The position numbers and the translations under genes were made by a program. Under the pieces are notes generated by a model. The model saw only the letters and a program-made list of their open reading frames with translations. It had not been told where the DNA came from and made no database searches. Positions 8,111 to 16,924 of a DNA stretch of 49,356 nucleotides are shown here, one piece after another. Position 1 is the first letter of the stretch. Each line of letters opens with the position of its first letter. The DNA is from Kiritimatiellia bacterium (lineage in GTDB: Bacteria; Verrucomicrobiota; Kiritimatiellia; CAIQIC01; Lenti-01), in NCBI GenBank assembly GCA_017527155.1, contig JAFXQI010000033.1, positions 1 through 49,356 of the forward strand, written 5' to 3'.

Positions 8111-8471
8111 ATGAAACACCATCCTTTCCACTGCGATTTCCACCTTTCTCCTTGCCGTGGCGCCAGCCTTCGCGGGCGTCCAGGCGTCGGACGAGGTGGT
8201 GAACGGCGTCGTCGGCCACGGCGACTACGGTTTCGGCTGGTTCGGCAACGTGGACTTGATACCGGTTTCGTGGCTCGCGGTCGGCGCGGAATACAAAAGC
8301 GGCCTCGACGCGGACAAGGTGCGCAACCACGACTACTACGATCTGCACGCGGCCTGGTTCGCCACGCCTTCGCTGACGTTCGTCGCGGCCTACGTGGACA
8401 CGGGCGGCAAGAACGGTTCGCGCCTCGGCGTGGGCGAGGGCTTCGTCCTTTCCGCGCAATACCAGTTCTAG
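8111..8471 (+). pseudogene. Frameshifted, internally deleted DUF3034 outer-membrane protein remnant
   Basis: The ATG at 8111 is out of frame with what follows. Shifting by one base gives a proper signal peptide (ILSTAISTFLLAVAPAFAG) running into a DUF3034-like C-terminal piece (SWLAVGAEYKSG, LTFVAAYVDTGGKN, then the terminal aromatic strand SAQYQF). The start would be restored by two extra A residues after ATGAAA, so the lesion is probably in that A-run. Only about 95 mature residues are present, against nearly 300 in family members, so most of the beta-barrel is missing as well. Two defects together make a functional porin-like protein unlikely. The 248 bp before it (7863-8110) carry the hairpin above and an 18-codon reading frame at 7955-8011 with a good ribosome site (AAAGGA) but no recognisable product. 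Confidence 0.65.
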
Positions 8472-8535
8472 CCCGTCCCGCCCGCGCGGCGCCTCTCCCC
8501 GCGCCGTGCGGGCGGCTTTCCAAGACCCCCAAGCA

Positions 8536-9453
8536 ATGAAACTCACCCTCGAACGCGCCCGCGAAATGCTCGGGGAAACCACCGACGCCCCGAAGCGGCT
8601 TCTGACCATCCAGGACATTTCGTGCGTTGGCCAGTGTTCGGCCACGGTGGCGTTGCCGGTCGTTTCGGCGTGCGGTGTGGAGTGCGCGGTGCTGCCGAGC
8701 GCCGTGCTGTCCAACCACACGGGCGGCTTCCCGTCGTGGACGTTCCGCGACCTGACGGACGAGATGCCGCGCATCGAAGCCGAGTGGCGCAGGCAGGGCA
8801 TCCGCTTCGACGCGTTCTACACGGGCTACGTCTGCCCGCAGCAAATCGGGCCGATTCTCTCGATCCTGTCGTCGTGCGCCGCGCCGGGAGCGTTGCGCTT
8901 CGTGGACCCGGCGATGGCCGACAACGGCAAGCTCTACGTGGGCTTCGGCCCGGACTTTCCCGCGCAGATGGCGCGCCTCTGCGCCGGGGCGGACTATCTC
9001 CTGCCGAACCTCACCGAAGCGGCGCTGCTGCTCGGCCGGGAGCCCGTGCTGGAGGGCTACGGCCGCGCGTTCGTCGAGGAAACGGTCGCGGGGCTGCACG
9101 CACTCGGCGCAAAGAACGTCGTCCTCACGGGCGTCTCGTTCAATTCGGTGCAACTCGGCACTGCGGTTTCCGACGGCGAAACCCTCCGCTACGACTTCAA
9201 CCCGCGCCTCCCGCGCAACGTCCACGGCACGGGCGACCTCTTCGCGGCGGTCTTCGCGGGGGCCGTCCTGCGCGGCCGCGACGCTCTCGGCGCGGCCGCG
9301 CTCGCGGCGGACGTCGTCTGCGCCGCCATCGAGACCACGCCGGAATCCCACTGGTACGGCGTCGCCTTCGAGCGCGCGATCCCGCTGCTCGTCTCCCGGC
9401 TGGAAGGAGCCCACGCCGCCGGAAACGCAAGCGCAACCACCCGCACCCCCTGA
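8536..9453 (+). CDS. Pyridoxal/pyridoxamine kinase
   Basis: A 305-residue PfkB/ribokinase-superfamily vitamin B6 kinase that makes PLP (or PMP) from pyridoxal/pyridoxamine and ATP. Motifs: N-terminal IQDISCVGQCS, the lid region SNHTGGFPSWTF, YTGYVCPQQI, and HGTGDLFAAVFAG with catalytic D234. It resembles the PdxY-like pyridoxamine kinase branch. The ATG at 8536 is internal to a longer open frame, and the earlier in-frame codon lacks a good ribosome site. It is the first gene of a tight run (12-base gap to gshA) and follows two PLP enzymes, so cofactor supply for cysteine and homocysteine synthesis is a natural role. Confidence 0.88.
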   Translation: MKLTLERAREMLGETTDAPKRLLTIQDISCVGQCSATVALPVVSACGVECAVLPSAVLSNHTGGFPSWTFRDLTDEMPRIEAEWRRQGIRFDAFYTGYVCPQQIGPILSILSSCAAPGALRFVDPAMADNGKLYVGFGPDFPAQMARLCAGADYLLPNLTEAALLLGREPVLEGYGRAFVEETVAGLHALGAKNVVLTGVSFNSVQLGTAVSDGETLRYDFNPRLPRNVHGTGDLFAAVFAGAVLRGRDALGAAALAADVVCAAIETTPESHWYGVAFERAIPLLVSRLEGAHAAGNASATTRTP

Positions 9454-9465
9454 CCCGCCGCCGCC

Positions 9466-10770
9466 ATGCTCCACCTTGAATCGAAAGCCGTACGCGACGC
9501 CCTCTGGTCCGCCCGCTTCGGGCTGGAGCGCGAGGCGTTGCGGGTGACGCCGGAGGGGCGGATGGCCCGCACGCCGCACCCGTTCCCGGCGGATGACCCG
9601 CGCATCGTGCGCGACTTCTGCGAAAACCAGCCCGAAATCAACACGGGCGTCCACGACACGCCCGCCGCCGCCGTCGCGGAGCTGGAATCGATCGACGCCG
9701 CCCTCCGCGCCACCCTCGCCGCGCGCCCCGCTCCGGAGCGCCTGTGGCTCTACTCGAACCCGCCACCCCTCGCGGACGGGGACGACGTGCCCATCGCGCG
9801 CTTTGACGGCCCCCGCGCCGGGAAAACCGCCTACCGCGAACACCTCGCCGCCCGCTACGGCCGCCGCAAGATGGCCTTCTGCGGCGTCCACGTCAACGTC
9901 TCCTTCGGCCCGTCGCTGCTGGCCGCCGACTTCGCGGCCGCGGGCGGCGCCGGCGACCTCCGCCGCCACGCCGACGCGCTCTACTGCGAACTCGCCGCAC
10001 GCGCCGCCGAAGCCGCCTGGCTCCTGGTCGCGCTCATGTCGGCCAGCCCGGTGGCGGACGCTTCGCTGCTGGGGGGCGGGGGCGGCGGCGGGGGGCTGTT
10101 CGCGGGGTTTTCGTCCTTCCGCTGCTCGGAGCTGGGCTACTGGAACGACTTCGTGCCGGTCTTCGACTACACCGACGCCCCGTCCTGGGCGCGCAGCGTC
10201 GCCCGCCACGCCGAAGCGGGCCTCATCGCGGCCCCCAGCGAACTGTATTATCCCGTCCGCCTCAAGCCGCGCGGACCCAACGAGCCCGGGGCGCTGGCGG
10301 AGGGCGGCGTGGACCGCATCGAACTGCGGATGTTCGACCTGGACCCCTTCGCGACGGCGGGCGTGGACGCGCGGGACGTGGCCTTTGCGCACCTCCTGCT
10401 CCTGCGGCTGGCGGCGTTGCCGCGCGCGGCGCATCCGGCCCGCGCGCAGGTCGCCGCCGTCCGCAACGCCAAGGCCGCGGCCCGCCACGACCTGCGCTCG
10501 GCGACCATCCTGCATCCCGACGGCCGCGCCGAGCCGGTGCGCGACGCCGCCCGCCGCGCCCTCGACGGCCTGGCCGCCTTCCTCTCCCCCCTCGCCCCGC
10601 CGCCCGCCGTCGCCGACGCCCTCGACTTCCAGCGCGCCAAGCTCGAAACCCCCGGCGCGCGCCGCGCCGAACGCGTCCTCGCCGCCCTCTCCGGCCGCGA
10701 TTACCCTTCCGCCGTCCTCGCCCTCCCCGCCGCCGCCGCGGTGCCCGTCCCGGAGGCCGCCCGTGTGTGA
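9466..10770 (+). CDS. gshA: Glutamate-cysteine ligase
   Basis: A 434-residue gamma-glutamylcysteine synthetase similar to the N-terminal module of bifunctional GshAB. Visible: FGLEREALRVTPEGRMA at the start, DFCENQPEINTGVHDT, FCGVHVNVSF, and RCSELGYWNDF. The protein stops without an ATP-grasp glutathione synthetase domain, so the product would be gamma-glutamylcysteine unless GshB is elsewhere. A run of eight glycines near 205 is unusual. It overlaps the next gene (amidotransferase) by 8 bases. A second, unrelated-type ligase is found at 21883, so the organism may make gamma-glutamyl thiols in two ways. Confidence 0.88.
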   Translation: MLHLESKAVRDALWSARFGLEREALRVTPEGRMARTPHPFPADDPRIVRDFCENQPEINTGVHDTPAAAVAELESIDAALRATLAARPAPERLWLYSNPPPLADGDDVPIARFDGPRAGKTAYREHLAARYGRRKMAFCGVHVNVSFGPSLLAADFAAAGGAGDLRRHADALYCELAARAAEAAWLLVALMSASPVADASLLGGGGGGGGLFAGFSSFRCSELGYWNDFVPVFDYTDAPSWARSVARHAEAGLIAAPSELYYPVRLKPRGPNEPGALAEGGVDRIELRMFDLDPFATAGVDARDVAFAHLLLLRLAALPRAAHPARAQVAAVRNAKAAARHDLRSATILHPDGRAEPVRDAARRALDGLAAFLSPLAPPPAVADALDFQRAKLETPGARRAERVLAALSGRDYPSAVLALPAAAAVPVPEAARV

Positions 10771-11542
10771 ACTCTTCGGCATCTCCTCCGCGCGCCCCGT
10801 GCGCCTCAACGCCCTGCTGCGCGAGTTCTACTCCCACAGCGGCGAGCACCCCGACGGCTGGGGCCTGGCGACCTTCCACGACGGCATCCCGTCCATCGAG
10901 AAGGAGCCCGTCCGCGCCACCCGCAGCCCCTACCTCGCCGCGCGCCTGACCGAACCCGTCGAAGCCGCGGACGCCATCGCGCACATCCGCAAGGCGACCG
11001 TCGGCGCGATGGACCGCGTCAACTGCCATCCCTTCGTCGGGCGCGACAACCGCGGGCGCGTCTGGACGCTGGCCCACAACGGCACCATCTTCCGCGGCGA
11101 CGCCCTGGGCCCCTACTTCGCCGTGCAGGAAGGCCGTACCGACTCCGAGCGCATCCTCCTGCACCTGCTTTCCCGCGCGGACGCCCGCCAGGACGCCCTC
11201 GGCCGCCCCCTCACGGCCGAAGAACGCTTCGCCGAGTTCGCCGTCCTCTGCCGCGACCTCTCCCCCGGCAACAAGCTCAACCTGCTCGCATACGACGGCG
11301 AACAGCTCTTCGCCCACGCCAACGCCGCCGGACTCCTCCACATCCGCGAGGCCGACGGCGCCGCGCTGCTCTCCACCCGCCCCCTCGCCGCGGCGGGCGA
11401 CGGCTGGCAACCGCTGCCCCTCTGCACGCCGTTGGCCTGGCGCGGCGGCGTCCGCGCCTTTGCCGCCCCCGCCCACCGCGCCGAATACGTCGCGGCCCCG
11501 GACGACTTCCACCTCTTCTTCACCGAATACGCCGCCCTCTGA
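10763..11542 (+). CDS. Class II glutamine amidotransferase (YafJ/EgtC/Dug3 type)
   Basis: A 259-residue Ntn-hydrolase. The GTG at 10763 is the right start because it places the nucleophile Cys at position 2 (M-C-E-L-F-G), which must become the N-terminal residue. Other marks: HPDGWGLA, AHIRKAT, NCHPFVG, LAHNGTI and the TDSERILLHLL helix. There is no synthase domain, so it works as a stand-alone hydrolase, as in EgtC (ergothioneine) and Dug3 (glutathione breakdown), both of which cleave gamma-glutamyl bonds. Translation overlaps gshA by 8 bases, which supports a gamma-glutamyl thiol substrate. egtB and egtD are not here, so ergothioneine synthesis is not indicated. The substrate is inference. 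Confidence 0.85.
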   Translation: MCELFGISSARPVRLNALLREFYSHSGEHPDGWGLATFHDGIPSIEKEPVRATRSPYLAARLTEPVEAADAIAHIRKATVGAMDRVNCHPFVGRDNRGRVWTLAHNGTIFRGDALGPYFAVQEGRTDSERILLHLLSRADARQDALGRPLTAEERFAEFAVLCRDLSPGNKLNLLAYDGEQLFAHANAAGLLHIREADGAALLSTRPLAAAGDGWQPLPLCTPLAWRGGVRAFAAPAHRAEYVAAPDDFHLFFTEYAAL

Positions 11543-11561
11543 CCCCGAAAGGACCCGCCCC

Positions 11562-14500
11562 GTGAAACGTATCTTCACCGTCACCGGAATGAGCTGCGCC
11601 GCCTGTTCGGCGCGGGTGGAAAAAGCCGTGCGGGGCGTGCCCGGCGTGGAGGATTGCGCGGTGTCGCTGCTGACGAACGAGATGTCCGTGGAAGGGCCCG
11701 CCGACGACGCGGCGGTCGTCGCCGCCGTCGAGGCCGCCGGATATGGCGCCGCCCCCGCCGGGCCCGCCGCCCCCACCCCCCGCGGAGATGGGGAGGGGGA
11801 CGCCCGATCCGTGTCGAACCGGGCCGAAACCCGCGCGCTCCGCATCCGCCTGGCGTCGTCGCTGGCCCTCCTCGGCGTGCTGATGTACGCGACGATGGGG
11901 CACATGATGCTCGGCTGGCCGCTGCCGGCGTGGTTCACGCAACCCGAACCCAACCATGTCGCGATGGGTCTCGCCCAACTGCTGCTCTCCGGCGCGGTGC
12001 TGGCGCTCAACGGCCGCTTCTTCGCGTCCGGCCTGCGCGGCCTTTTGCGCGGCGCGCCGAACATGGACACCCTCGTCGCCCTCGGGGCCGGCGCGGCCTG
12101 GGCCTGGAGCGTGGCGGTCCTCTTCCTGATGACCCGCGCGCAGGTCCTCGGCGGCACGGCGGCGGCGGAAGCGTGGATGGGGCAGTACTACTTCGAAAGC
12201 GCCGCCATGATTGTCACGCTCATCACCGTCGGCAAGCTCCTCGAAGCCCGCGCCAAGGGCCGCACCACCGACGCCCTCGCCGCGCTCCTGCGCCTCGCGC
12301 CCAAAACGGCGACCGTCCTGCGCGGCGGCCGCGAAGAGACCATCCCCGCCGCGCAGGTCCGCATCGGCGACCTCTTCCTCGTGCGCCCAGGCGAGAACGT
12401 GCCCGTGGACGGCGTGGTCGAGGAGGGCGAAAGCGCCGTGGACGAGTCCGCCCTCACCGGCGAAAGCGTGCCCGTGGACAAGGCTCCCGGCGCGTCCGTC
12501 TCCGCCGCCACGGCGAACCGCTCCGGCTTCCTCCGCTGCCGCGCGGTGCGCGTGGGCGAAGACACGACCCTCGCGCAAATCGTCCGCCTCATGCGCGACG
12601 CCGCCGCCAGCAAGGCCCCCATCGCGCGCCTCGCCGACCGCGTCTCGGCGGTGTTTGTTCCGGCGGTGCTGTTGCTCGCCCTCGCCGCGCTGGGCGCGTG
12701 GCTGGCCCTCGGCGCGGCGCCGGGCGTTGCCGTCGCCCGCGCCGTCGCCGTGCTGGTCGTCAGCTGCCCCTGCGCGCTGGGACTGGCGACGCCGGTGGCC
12801 ATCATGGTCGGCTGCGGCGTCGGCGCGCGGCGCGGGATCCTCTTCAAAACCGCCGCCGCCCTGGAAGCCGCGGGCCGCGTCCGCACCGTCGTCCTCGACA
12901 AGACCGGAACCCTCACCACCGGACGCCCGCGCGTCACCGCCGCAATCCCCGCCGCCGCCGGGGGGGAAGCGGCCCTGATCGCCTTCGCCGCCGCCCTCGA
13001 ACGCGGCAGCGAACACCCACTGGCCAAGGCCGTCGTCCGCGCGGCGGAAGAAGGCGGGGCGGACCGTCCCGGCGAACCGCGGGCCGAAGCCTTCCGCGCG
13101 CTCCCCGGATGCGGCGTCGAAGCCCGAATCGGCGGCGCGGACGCCTTTGGCGGCAGCGTCGAAGCGGCCGCCGCGCGCGGCATCGTCCTCCCGCCCGCCC
13201 TGCGCGCCGCCGCCGAAGACGCCGCCGCCCGGGGCGCCACGCCCCTCGTGTTCGCGCGGGGCGGCGCCGCGCTCGGCGTCATCGCCGTCGCGGACTCGCC
13301 CAAGCCCGACGCCGCCTCCGCCGTCGCCGACCTCCGCGCCATGGGCCTGCGCGTGCTGCTCCTCACCGGCGACAACGAACGTACCGCCCGCGCGGTCGCG
13401 GCCGAAGCGGGCATCGACGAAGTCGTCGCCGGCGTCCTCCCCGATGGCAAGCACCGCGTCGTGGCCGACCTCAAGCGCGGGAGCCGCGTCGCGATGGTCG
13501 GCGACGGCGTCAACGACGCTCCCGCCCTGGCCGCCGCCGACCTGGGCCTCGCCATCGGCGCCGGTACCGACGTCGCCATCGACGCCGCCGGGGCGGTCCT
13601 CGTCCACGGCCGCCTCGCCGACGTCGCGGCCGCCCTGCGCCTCGGGCGCGCCACCCTGCGGAACATCCGCGAAAACCTCTTCTGGGCCTTCCTCTACAAC
13701 GTCCTGCTCATCCCCCTCGCCGCGGGCGTCTTCGCGCCGCTCTTCGGCTGGAAGATGCACCCCGACCTGGCCGCCCTCGCCATGAGCCTTTCCAGCATCT
13801 GCGTATGCGCCAACGCCCTGCACCTCAACTTCGCCCGCCTCGGCGCGCCCGCCGCCGCCCCGGTTGCGGCCCCGGCCGCAACGCCGCCGCCTTCCGCCGC
13901 CGGACGCATCCTCGACGTGCGGGGCATGATGTGCGGCCACTGCGAAGCCCGCGTGCGTGCGGCCCTCGAAGCCGTCCCCGGCGTCGCCTCCGCCACCGCC
14001 GACCACGCCCGCGGACGCGCCGTCGTCCGTCTTTCCGCCCCCGTGGACGACGCCACCCTCGCCGCCGCCGTCGAAAAAGCCGGCTACGCCGCCGCGCCCG
14101 CCCCGGCGCGCCCCGCCGCGGCATCCGCCATCCTCCCCCTCGCCGTCCTCGCCCTCGCCGCGGCGGCGGGCGTGGCCATCCTCCGCGCCACGGGCGGCGA
14201 CGTGTCTCGCTGCTTCCCGGCGCCGGGCGCCCCGGCCACCCTGGGCGCCCTCTTCCTCGCCGGACTCCTCTGCAGCCTCCACTGCGCCGGAATGTGCGGC
14301 GCCCTCCTCCTCGGCGCCGTCGCCCCGCGCGGCGCCCCCGGCAAAACCCCGCCGAGGGGACGCACCTGGGCGGCCGCCCTCCTCTACAACGCCGCGCGCA
14401 TCCTCTCCTACGCCGCCGTCGGCGCGCTCGCCGGTTCCCTCGGCGCCGCGCTTGCCCCCGGACCCGCCATCCGCGGCGCCGTCCAGCTCGCGGCCGGACT

Positions 14501-15398
14501 GGCCATGCTGCTGGCCGCCTTGCGCATGGCCGGACTCCTCCGCATCCGCCTCCCGGCCTTCCGCCTTCCGGCCCTGCGCCTGCCAAGCCGCCTCGTACCG
14601 TCCGCCCCGGCCGCCCGCGCCGCCCTCCTCGGCCTCGCGACGGGCCTCATGCCCTGCGGCCCCCTCCAGGCCATGCAACTGTGGGCCCTCGGCAGCGGCG
14701 GCGCCGTGCGCGGGGCGCTGGGGATGTTGGCCTTCGGGCTCGGCACCGCGCCGCTCCTCTTCGCCGTGGGGGCCGCCGCCGGAGTCCTGGCCAAGCGGCG
14801 CGTCCTTCTCGCCCGCCTCGCCGCCGCGGTCATGGCGGCGCTGGCCCTCGGCATGGTCCTGCGCGGCCTCCGCGAATGGGACATCGACCCTCTCCCCGGC
14901 GTCGCCGAATTCGACTGCTGTAAACAACTTCCTGCCCCCGAAGCCGCCCCCCCGCCGGAGCCCCCCGCGCCTCCGGCACCTCCCGCCGAACCCTACCTCG
15001 ACCTCTCCCCCGACCCCGGCGGCCATGTCGCCATTCCCCTCGACCGCATCACCGGCTGCGTCCTCCACGTCAACGTCCCCGCCCCGTCCCCCGGCCTTCC
15101 CGCCGTCCAGCTCATCGCCCTGCGCGACGCCGCCGGACGCCCCCGCATCGCCTTCAACACCTGCCAGGCCTGCTCCCCGTCCCCGCGCGCCTGGTTCGCC
15201 CAGCGGCCCGACGGACACCTCGTCTGCCAGAACTGCGGCAACCGTTTCCCGCCCGAAGCCGTCGGCGCCGCCGCCCGCGGCTGCAACCCCATTCCCGTCC
15301 CCGGCGTCCGCGAAACCCCCGACGCCCTCCTCGTCCCCGCCGCCTCCCTCGACCCCGTCCGTCCCGCCTTCGCCGCCTGGGACGGCCCCCGCCGATGA
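11562..15398 (+). CDS. Copper P1B-ATPase fused to HMA, TauE/SafE-like and DUF2318 domains
   Basis: A 1278-residue multidomain membrane protein. In order: HMA metal-binding domain (GMSCAAC, 9-15); P1B-type ATPase core with membrane CPC (402-404), phosphorylated D446 in DKTGT, TGDN and GDGVNDAPA; a second HMA domain (GMMCGHC, 788-794); a six-helix TauE/SafE-like membrane domain with SLHCAGMCG near 905-913 and GLMPCGPLQ; a Pro-rich linker; and a C-terminal DUF2318 with CQAC (1201-1204), CQNC (1222-1225) and GCNPIP. The ATPase would export Cu(I); DUF2318 and the SafE-like part are linked in other bacteria to metal delivery. The GTG at 11562 follows GAAAGGA and leads directly into the HMA fold. 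It is last in the thiol operon, 19 bases after the amidotransferase. No stop or frameshift splits the fusion. Confidence 0.92.
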   Translation: MKRIFTVTGMSCAACSARVEKAVRGVPGVEDCAVSLLTNEMSVEGPADDAAVVAAVEAAGYGAAPAGPAAPTPRGDGEGDARSVSNRAETRALRIRLASSLALLGVLMYATMGHMMLGWPLPAWFTQPEPNHVAMGLAQLLLSGAVLALNGRFFASGLRGLLRGAPNMDTLVALGAGAAWAWSVAVLFLMTRAQVLGGTAAAEAWMGQYYFESAAMIVTLITVGKLLEARAKGRTTDALAALLRLAPKTATVLRGGREETIPAAQVRIGDLFLVRPGENVPVDGVVEEGESAVDESALTGESVPVDKAPGASVSAATANRSGFLRCRAVRVGEDTTLAQIVRLMRDAAASKAPIARLADRVSAVFVPAVLLLALAALGAWLALGAAPGVAVARAVAVLVVSCPCALGLATPVAIMVGCGVGARRGILFKTAAALEAAGRVRTVVLDKTGTLTTGRPRVTAAIPAAAGGEAALIAFAAALERGSEHPLAKAVVRAAEEGGADRPGEPRAEAFRALPGCGVEARIGGADAFGGSVEAAAARGIVLPPALRAAAEDAAARGATPLVFARGGAALGVIAVADSPKPDAASAVADLRAMGLRVLLLTGDNERTARAVAAEAGIDEVVAGVLPDGKHRVVADLKRGSRVAMVGDGVNDAPALAAADLGLAIGAGTDVAIDAAGAVLVHGRLADVAAALRLGRATLRNIRENLFWAFLYNVLLIPLAAGVFAPLFGWKMHPDLAALAMSLSSICVCANALHLNFARLGAPAAAPVAAPAATPPPSAAGRILDVRGMMCGHCEARVRAALEAVPGVASATADHARGRAVVRLSAPVDDATLAAAVEKAGYAAAPAPARPAAASAILPLAVLALAAAAGVAILRATGGDVSRCFPAPGAPATLGALFLAGLLCSLHCAGMCGALLLGAVAPRGAPGKTPPRGRTWAAALLYNAARILSYAAVGALAGSLGAALAPGPAIRGAVQLAAGLAMLLAALRMAGLLRIRLPAFRLPALRLPSRLVPSAPAARAALLGLATGLMPCGPLQAMQLWALGSGGAVRGALGMLAFGLGTAPLLFAVGAAAGVLAKRRVLLARLAAAVMAALALGMVLRGLREWDIDPLPGVAEFDCCKQLPAPEAAPPPEPPAPPAPPAEPYLDLSPDPGGHVAIPLDRITGCVLHVNVPAPSPGLPAVQLIALRDAAGRPRIAFNTCQACSPSPRAWFAQRPDGHLVCQNCGNRFPPEAVGAAARGCNPIPVPGVRETPDALLVPAASLDPVRPAFAAWDGPRR

Positions 15399-15730
15399 CG
15401 AGTGGCGAGTGACAAGTTTGCGGTGCGCCCTACGGGCGGACAATTGCGGGAGGGATGCGGGAGGGGAGAATCTACAAGAACATCCCGAACCCCGCTTCGC
15501 GGACTGGAACGGCTTGGCGAGAGCTGGAACCGGCATTGAAAACCATGAAAACCACTCCGCGGACATGGAAACGAGGGAGGGATGCGGATGGAATTCCGGA
15601 GCGCGGGTGACCCGCCCGCACTTCTGCAGGAGGAAGCTGATTTTCATTCCAACATTTCATTCGACATTTTCACTTGCAAACTATGCTTGAATCATCCACA
15701 ATCTATTGCAATTGAAAAGGAAGAATCATC
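15399..15730. other. Intergenic region with a composite repeat upstream of fic
   Basis: No gene is supported in these 332 bases. The left two thirds are copy A of the dispersed repeat (next entry). The right 90 bases turn AT-rich and carry the ribosome site AAAAGGAAG of the Fic gene; the promoter of fic is probably here, but I cannot name a clear -35/-10 pair. Confidence 0.6.
15450..15620 (+). repeat. Dispersed intergenic repeat, copy A (two modules)
   Basis: A module with hairpin core CCGCTTCGCGG (15492-15502), preceded by ATGCGGGAGG and CTACAAGAA, is followed about 50 bases later by a second, weaker module (CATGAAAACC, then CTCCGCGGAC at 15554-15563). A GC hairpin GCGGGTGACCCGCCCGC follows at about 15603. 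The two-module order matches 34680-34790 read on the minus strand, and the first module matches 21488-21556 (minus). Confidence 0.75.
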
Positions 15731-16924
15731 ATGGACATTCTACAGAACGAGCTGCAAACCCATCCGCAAATCTGTTTCCGCCAGCGGTGGGAACTCACGC
15801 CGGATGTCCACTTCATGCTCGGCCAGGGCGCGGCCATCGTCCGCTCGCTGATGTATCTGCCCCTCTCGCCCGAAATCCGCGAGCAGATGCTCCGCGTGTC
15901 GCTGGTCAAGGGGGCCATGTCCACCACGGCCATCGAGGGCAACACCCTTTCGGAAGAAGAAGTCGCGGCCATCCAGCGCGGCGATGCCGACATCCCCCCC
16001 AGCCGCAAGTACCAGGAGCGGGAAGTCAAGAACGTCCTCGACGCCCTGAACGCCGTGCGGGAGGACGTGGTCGGGAACCGCCTGGCCCCTCCCGTCACCT
16101 CCGAACTGGTCCGCGCCCTCCATGCACAGATCGGCAAGGACCTCGGCCCGGAATTCCAGGCCGTCCCCGGCCAGTTTCGCCCGCACGAGGTCACCGTCGG
16201 TGCCTACCGCCCGCCGGACCACCGCGCCCTGCCCGCGATGATGGACCGCCTGTGCGCATGGCTCCGCGACTTCTTCGCGTTCGCCCCGGACGCCCCCCGC
16301 GATTTCCGCGCGACGGTCGTGGAAGCCATCGTCGCCCACGTCTATCTCGTCTGGATCCATCCCTTCGGGGACGGGAACGGGCGCACCGCCCGCCTGCTGG
16401 AGTTCTTCATCCTGCTCCGGGGCGGCTTCCCGGACATCTGCTCCCACATCCTCTCCAACCACTACAACTCGACCCGCCCGGAGTACTACCGGCACCTTGC
16501 GGAAGCCGGACGCACCGGCGACCTCTCGGGCTTCATCGCCTATGCCGTCACCGGCCTCCTCGACGGCCTCGACGCGCCCCTGAGCGCCGCGCAGCGCCAG
16601 CAAATCCGCTATTGCTGGCAGTCGCACGTCTCAAGCACGCTGGCTGCCTCGAAGCTGGCGGCGAAGCCGGTGGCCCGCCTCCGCGCCTTCCTGGAATCGC
16701 TCGATCCCTTCGCCGCCTTCAAGCCCCGCACCCTCCTGCAGACCTCCCCCAAGGCCGCCTTCCTCTACGCCCGCCTTTCCTCCGCGACCCTCGTCCGCGA
16801 CCTCGACTACCTGGTCGGCGCCCGGCTCCTCGAAAAACGCCCCGACGATTCATACGCGCCGAATCTCTCTGCCATCGTGCCGCGCCTCCCCGCGGCCCAT
16901 GCCATCCGCCCCGCAGCCGGATAA
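15731..16924 (+). CDS. Fic/DOC family protein (class II, self-inhibited)
   Basis: A 397-residue Fic protein, expected to transfer AMP (or another nucleotide part) to target hydroxyls. The catalytic loop HPFGDGNGRTAR begins at H210. An N-terminal inhibitory helix is visible as T65-x3-E69-G70 in TTAIEGN, which makes it a class II enzyme whose Glu blocks productive ATP binding. The C-terminal 110 residues look like a winged helix (TSPKAAFLYARLSSATLVRDLDYL), common in this Fic group and possibly autoregulatory. It stands alone with its own ribosome site (AAAAGGAAG). No antitoxin gene is adjacent, consistent with built-in inhibition. The target is unknown. Confidence 0.9.
   Translation: MDILQNELQTHPQICFRQRWELTPDVHFMLGQGAAIVRSLMYLPLSPEIREQMLRVSLVKGAMSTTAIEGNTLSEEEVAAIQRGDADIPPSRKYQEREVKNVLDALNAVREDVVGNRLAPPVTSELVRALHAQIGKDLGPEFQAVPGQFRPHEVTVGAYRPPDHRALPAMMDRLCAWLRDFFAFAPDAPRDFRATVVEAIVAHVYLVWIHPFGDGNGRTARLLEFFILLRGGFPDICSHILSNHYNSTRPEYYRHLAEAGRTGDLSGFIAYAVTGLLDGLDAPLSAAQRQQIRYCWQSHVSSTLAASKLAAKPVARLRAFLESLDPFAAFKPRTLLQTSPKAAFLYARLSSATLVRDLDYLVGARLLEKRPDDSYAPNLSAIVPRLPAAHAIRPAAG

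Noticed and set aside
10763-11542. Ergothioneine biosynthesis operon
   Set aside because: Only egtA-like and egtC-like functions are seen; egtB and egtD are missing.
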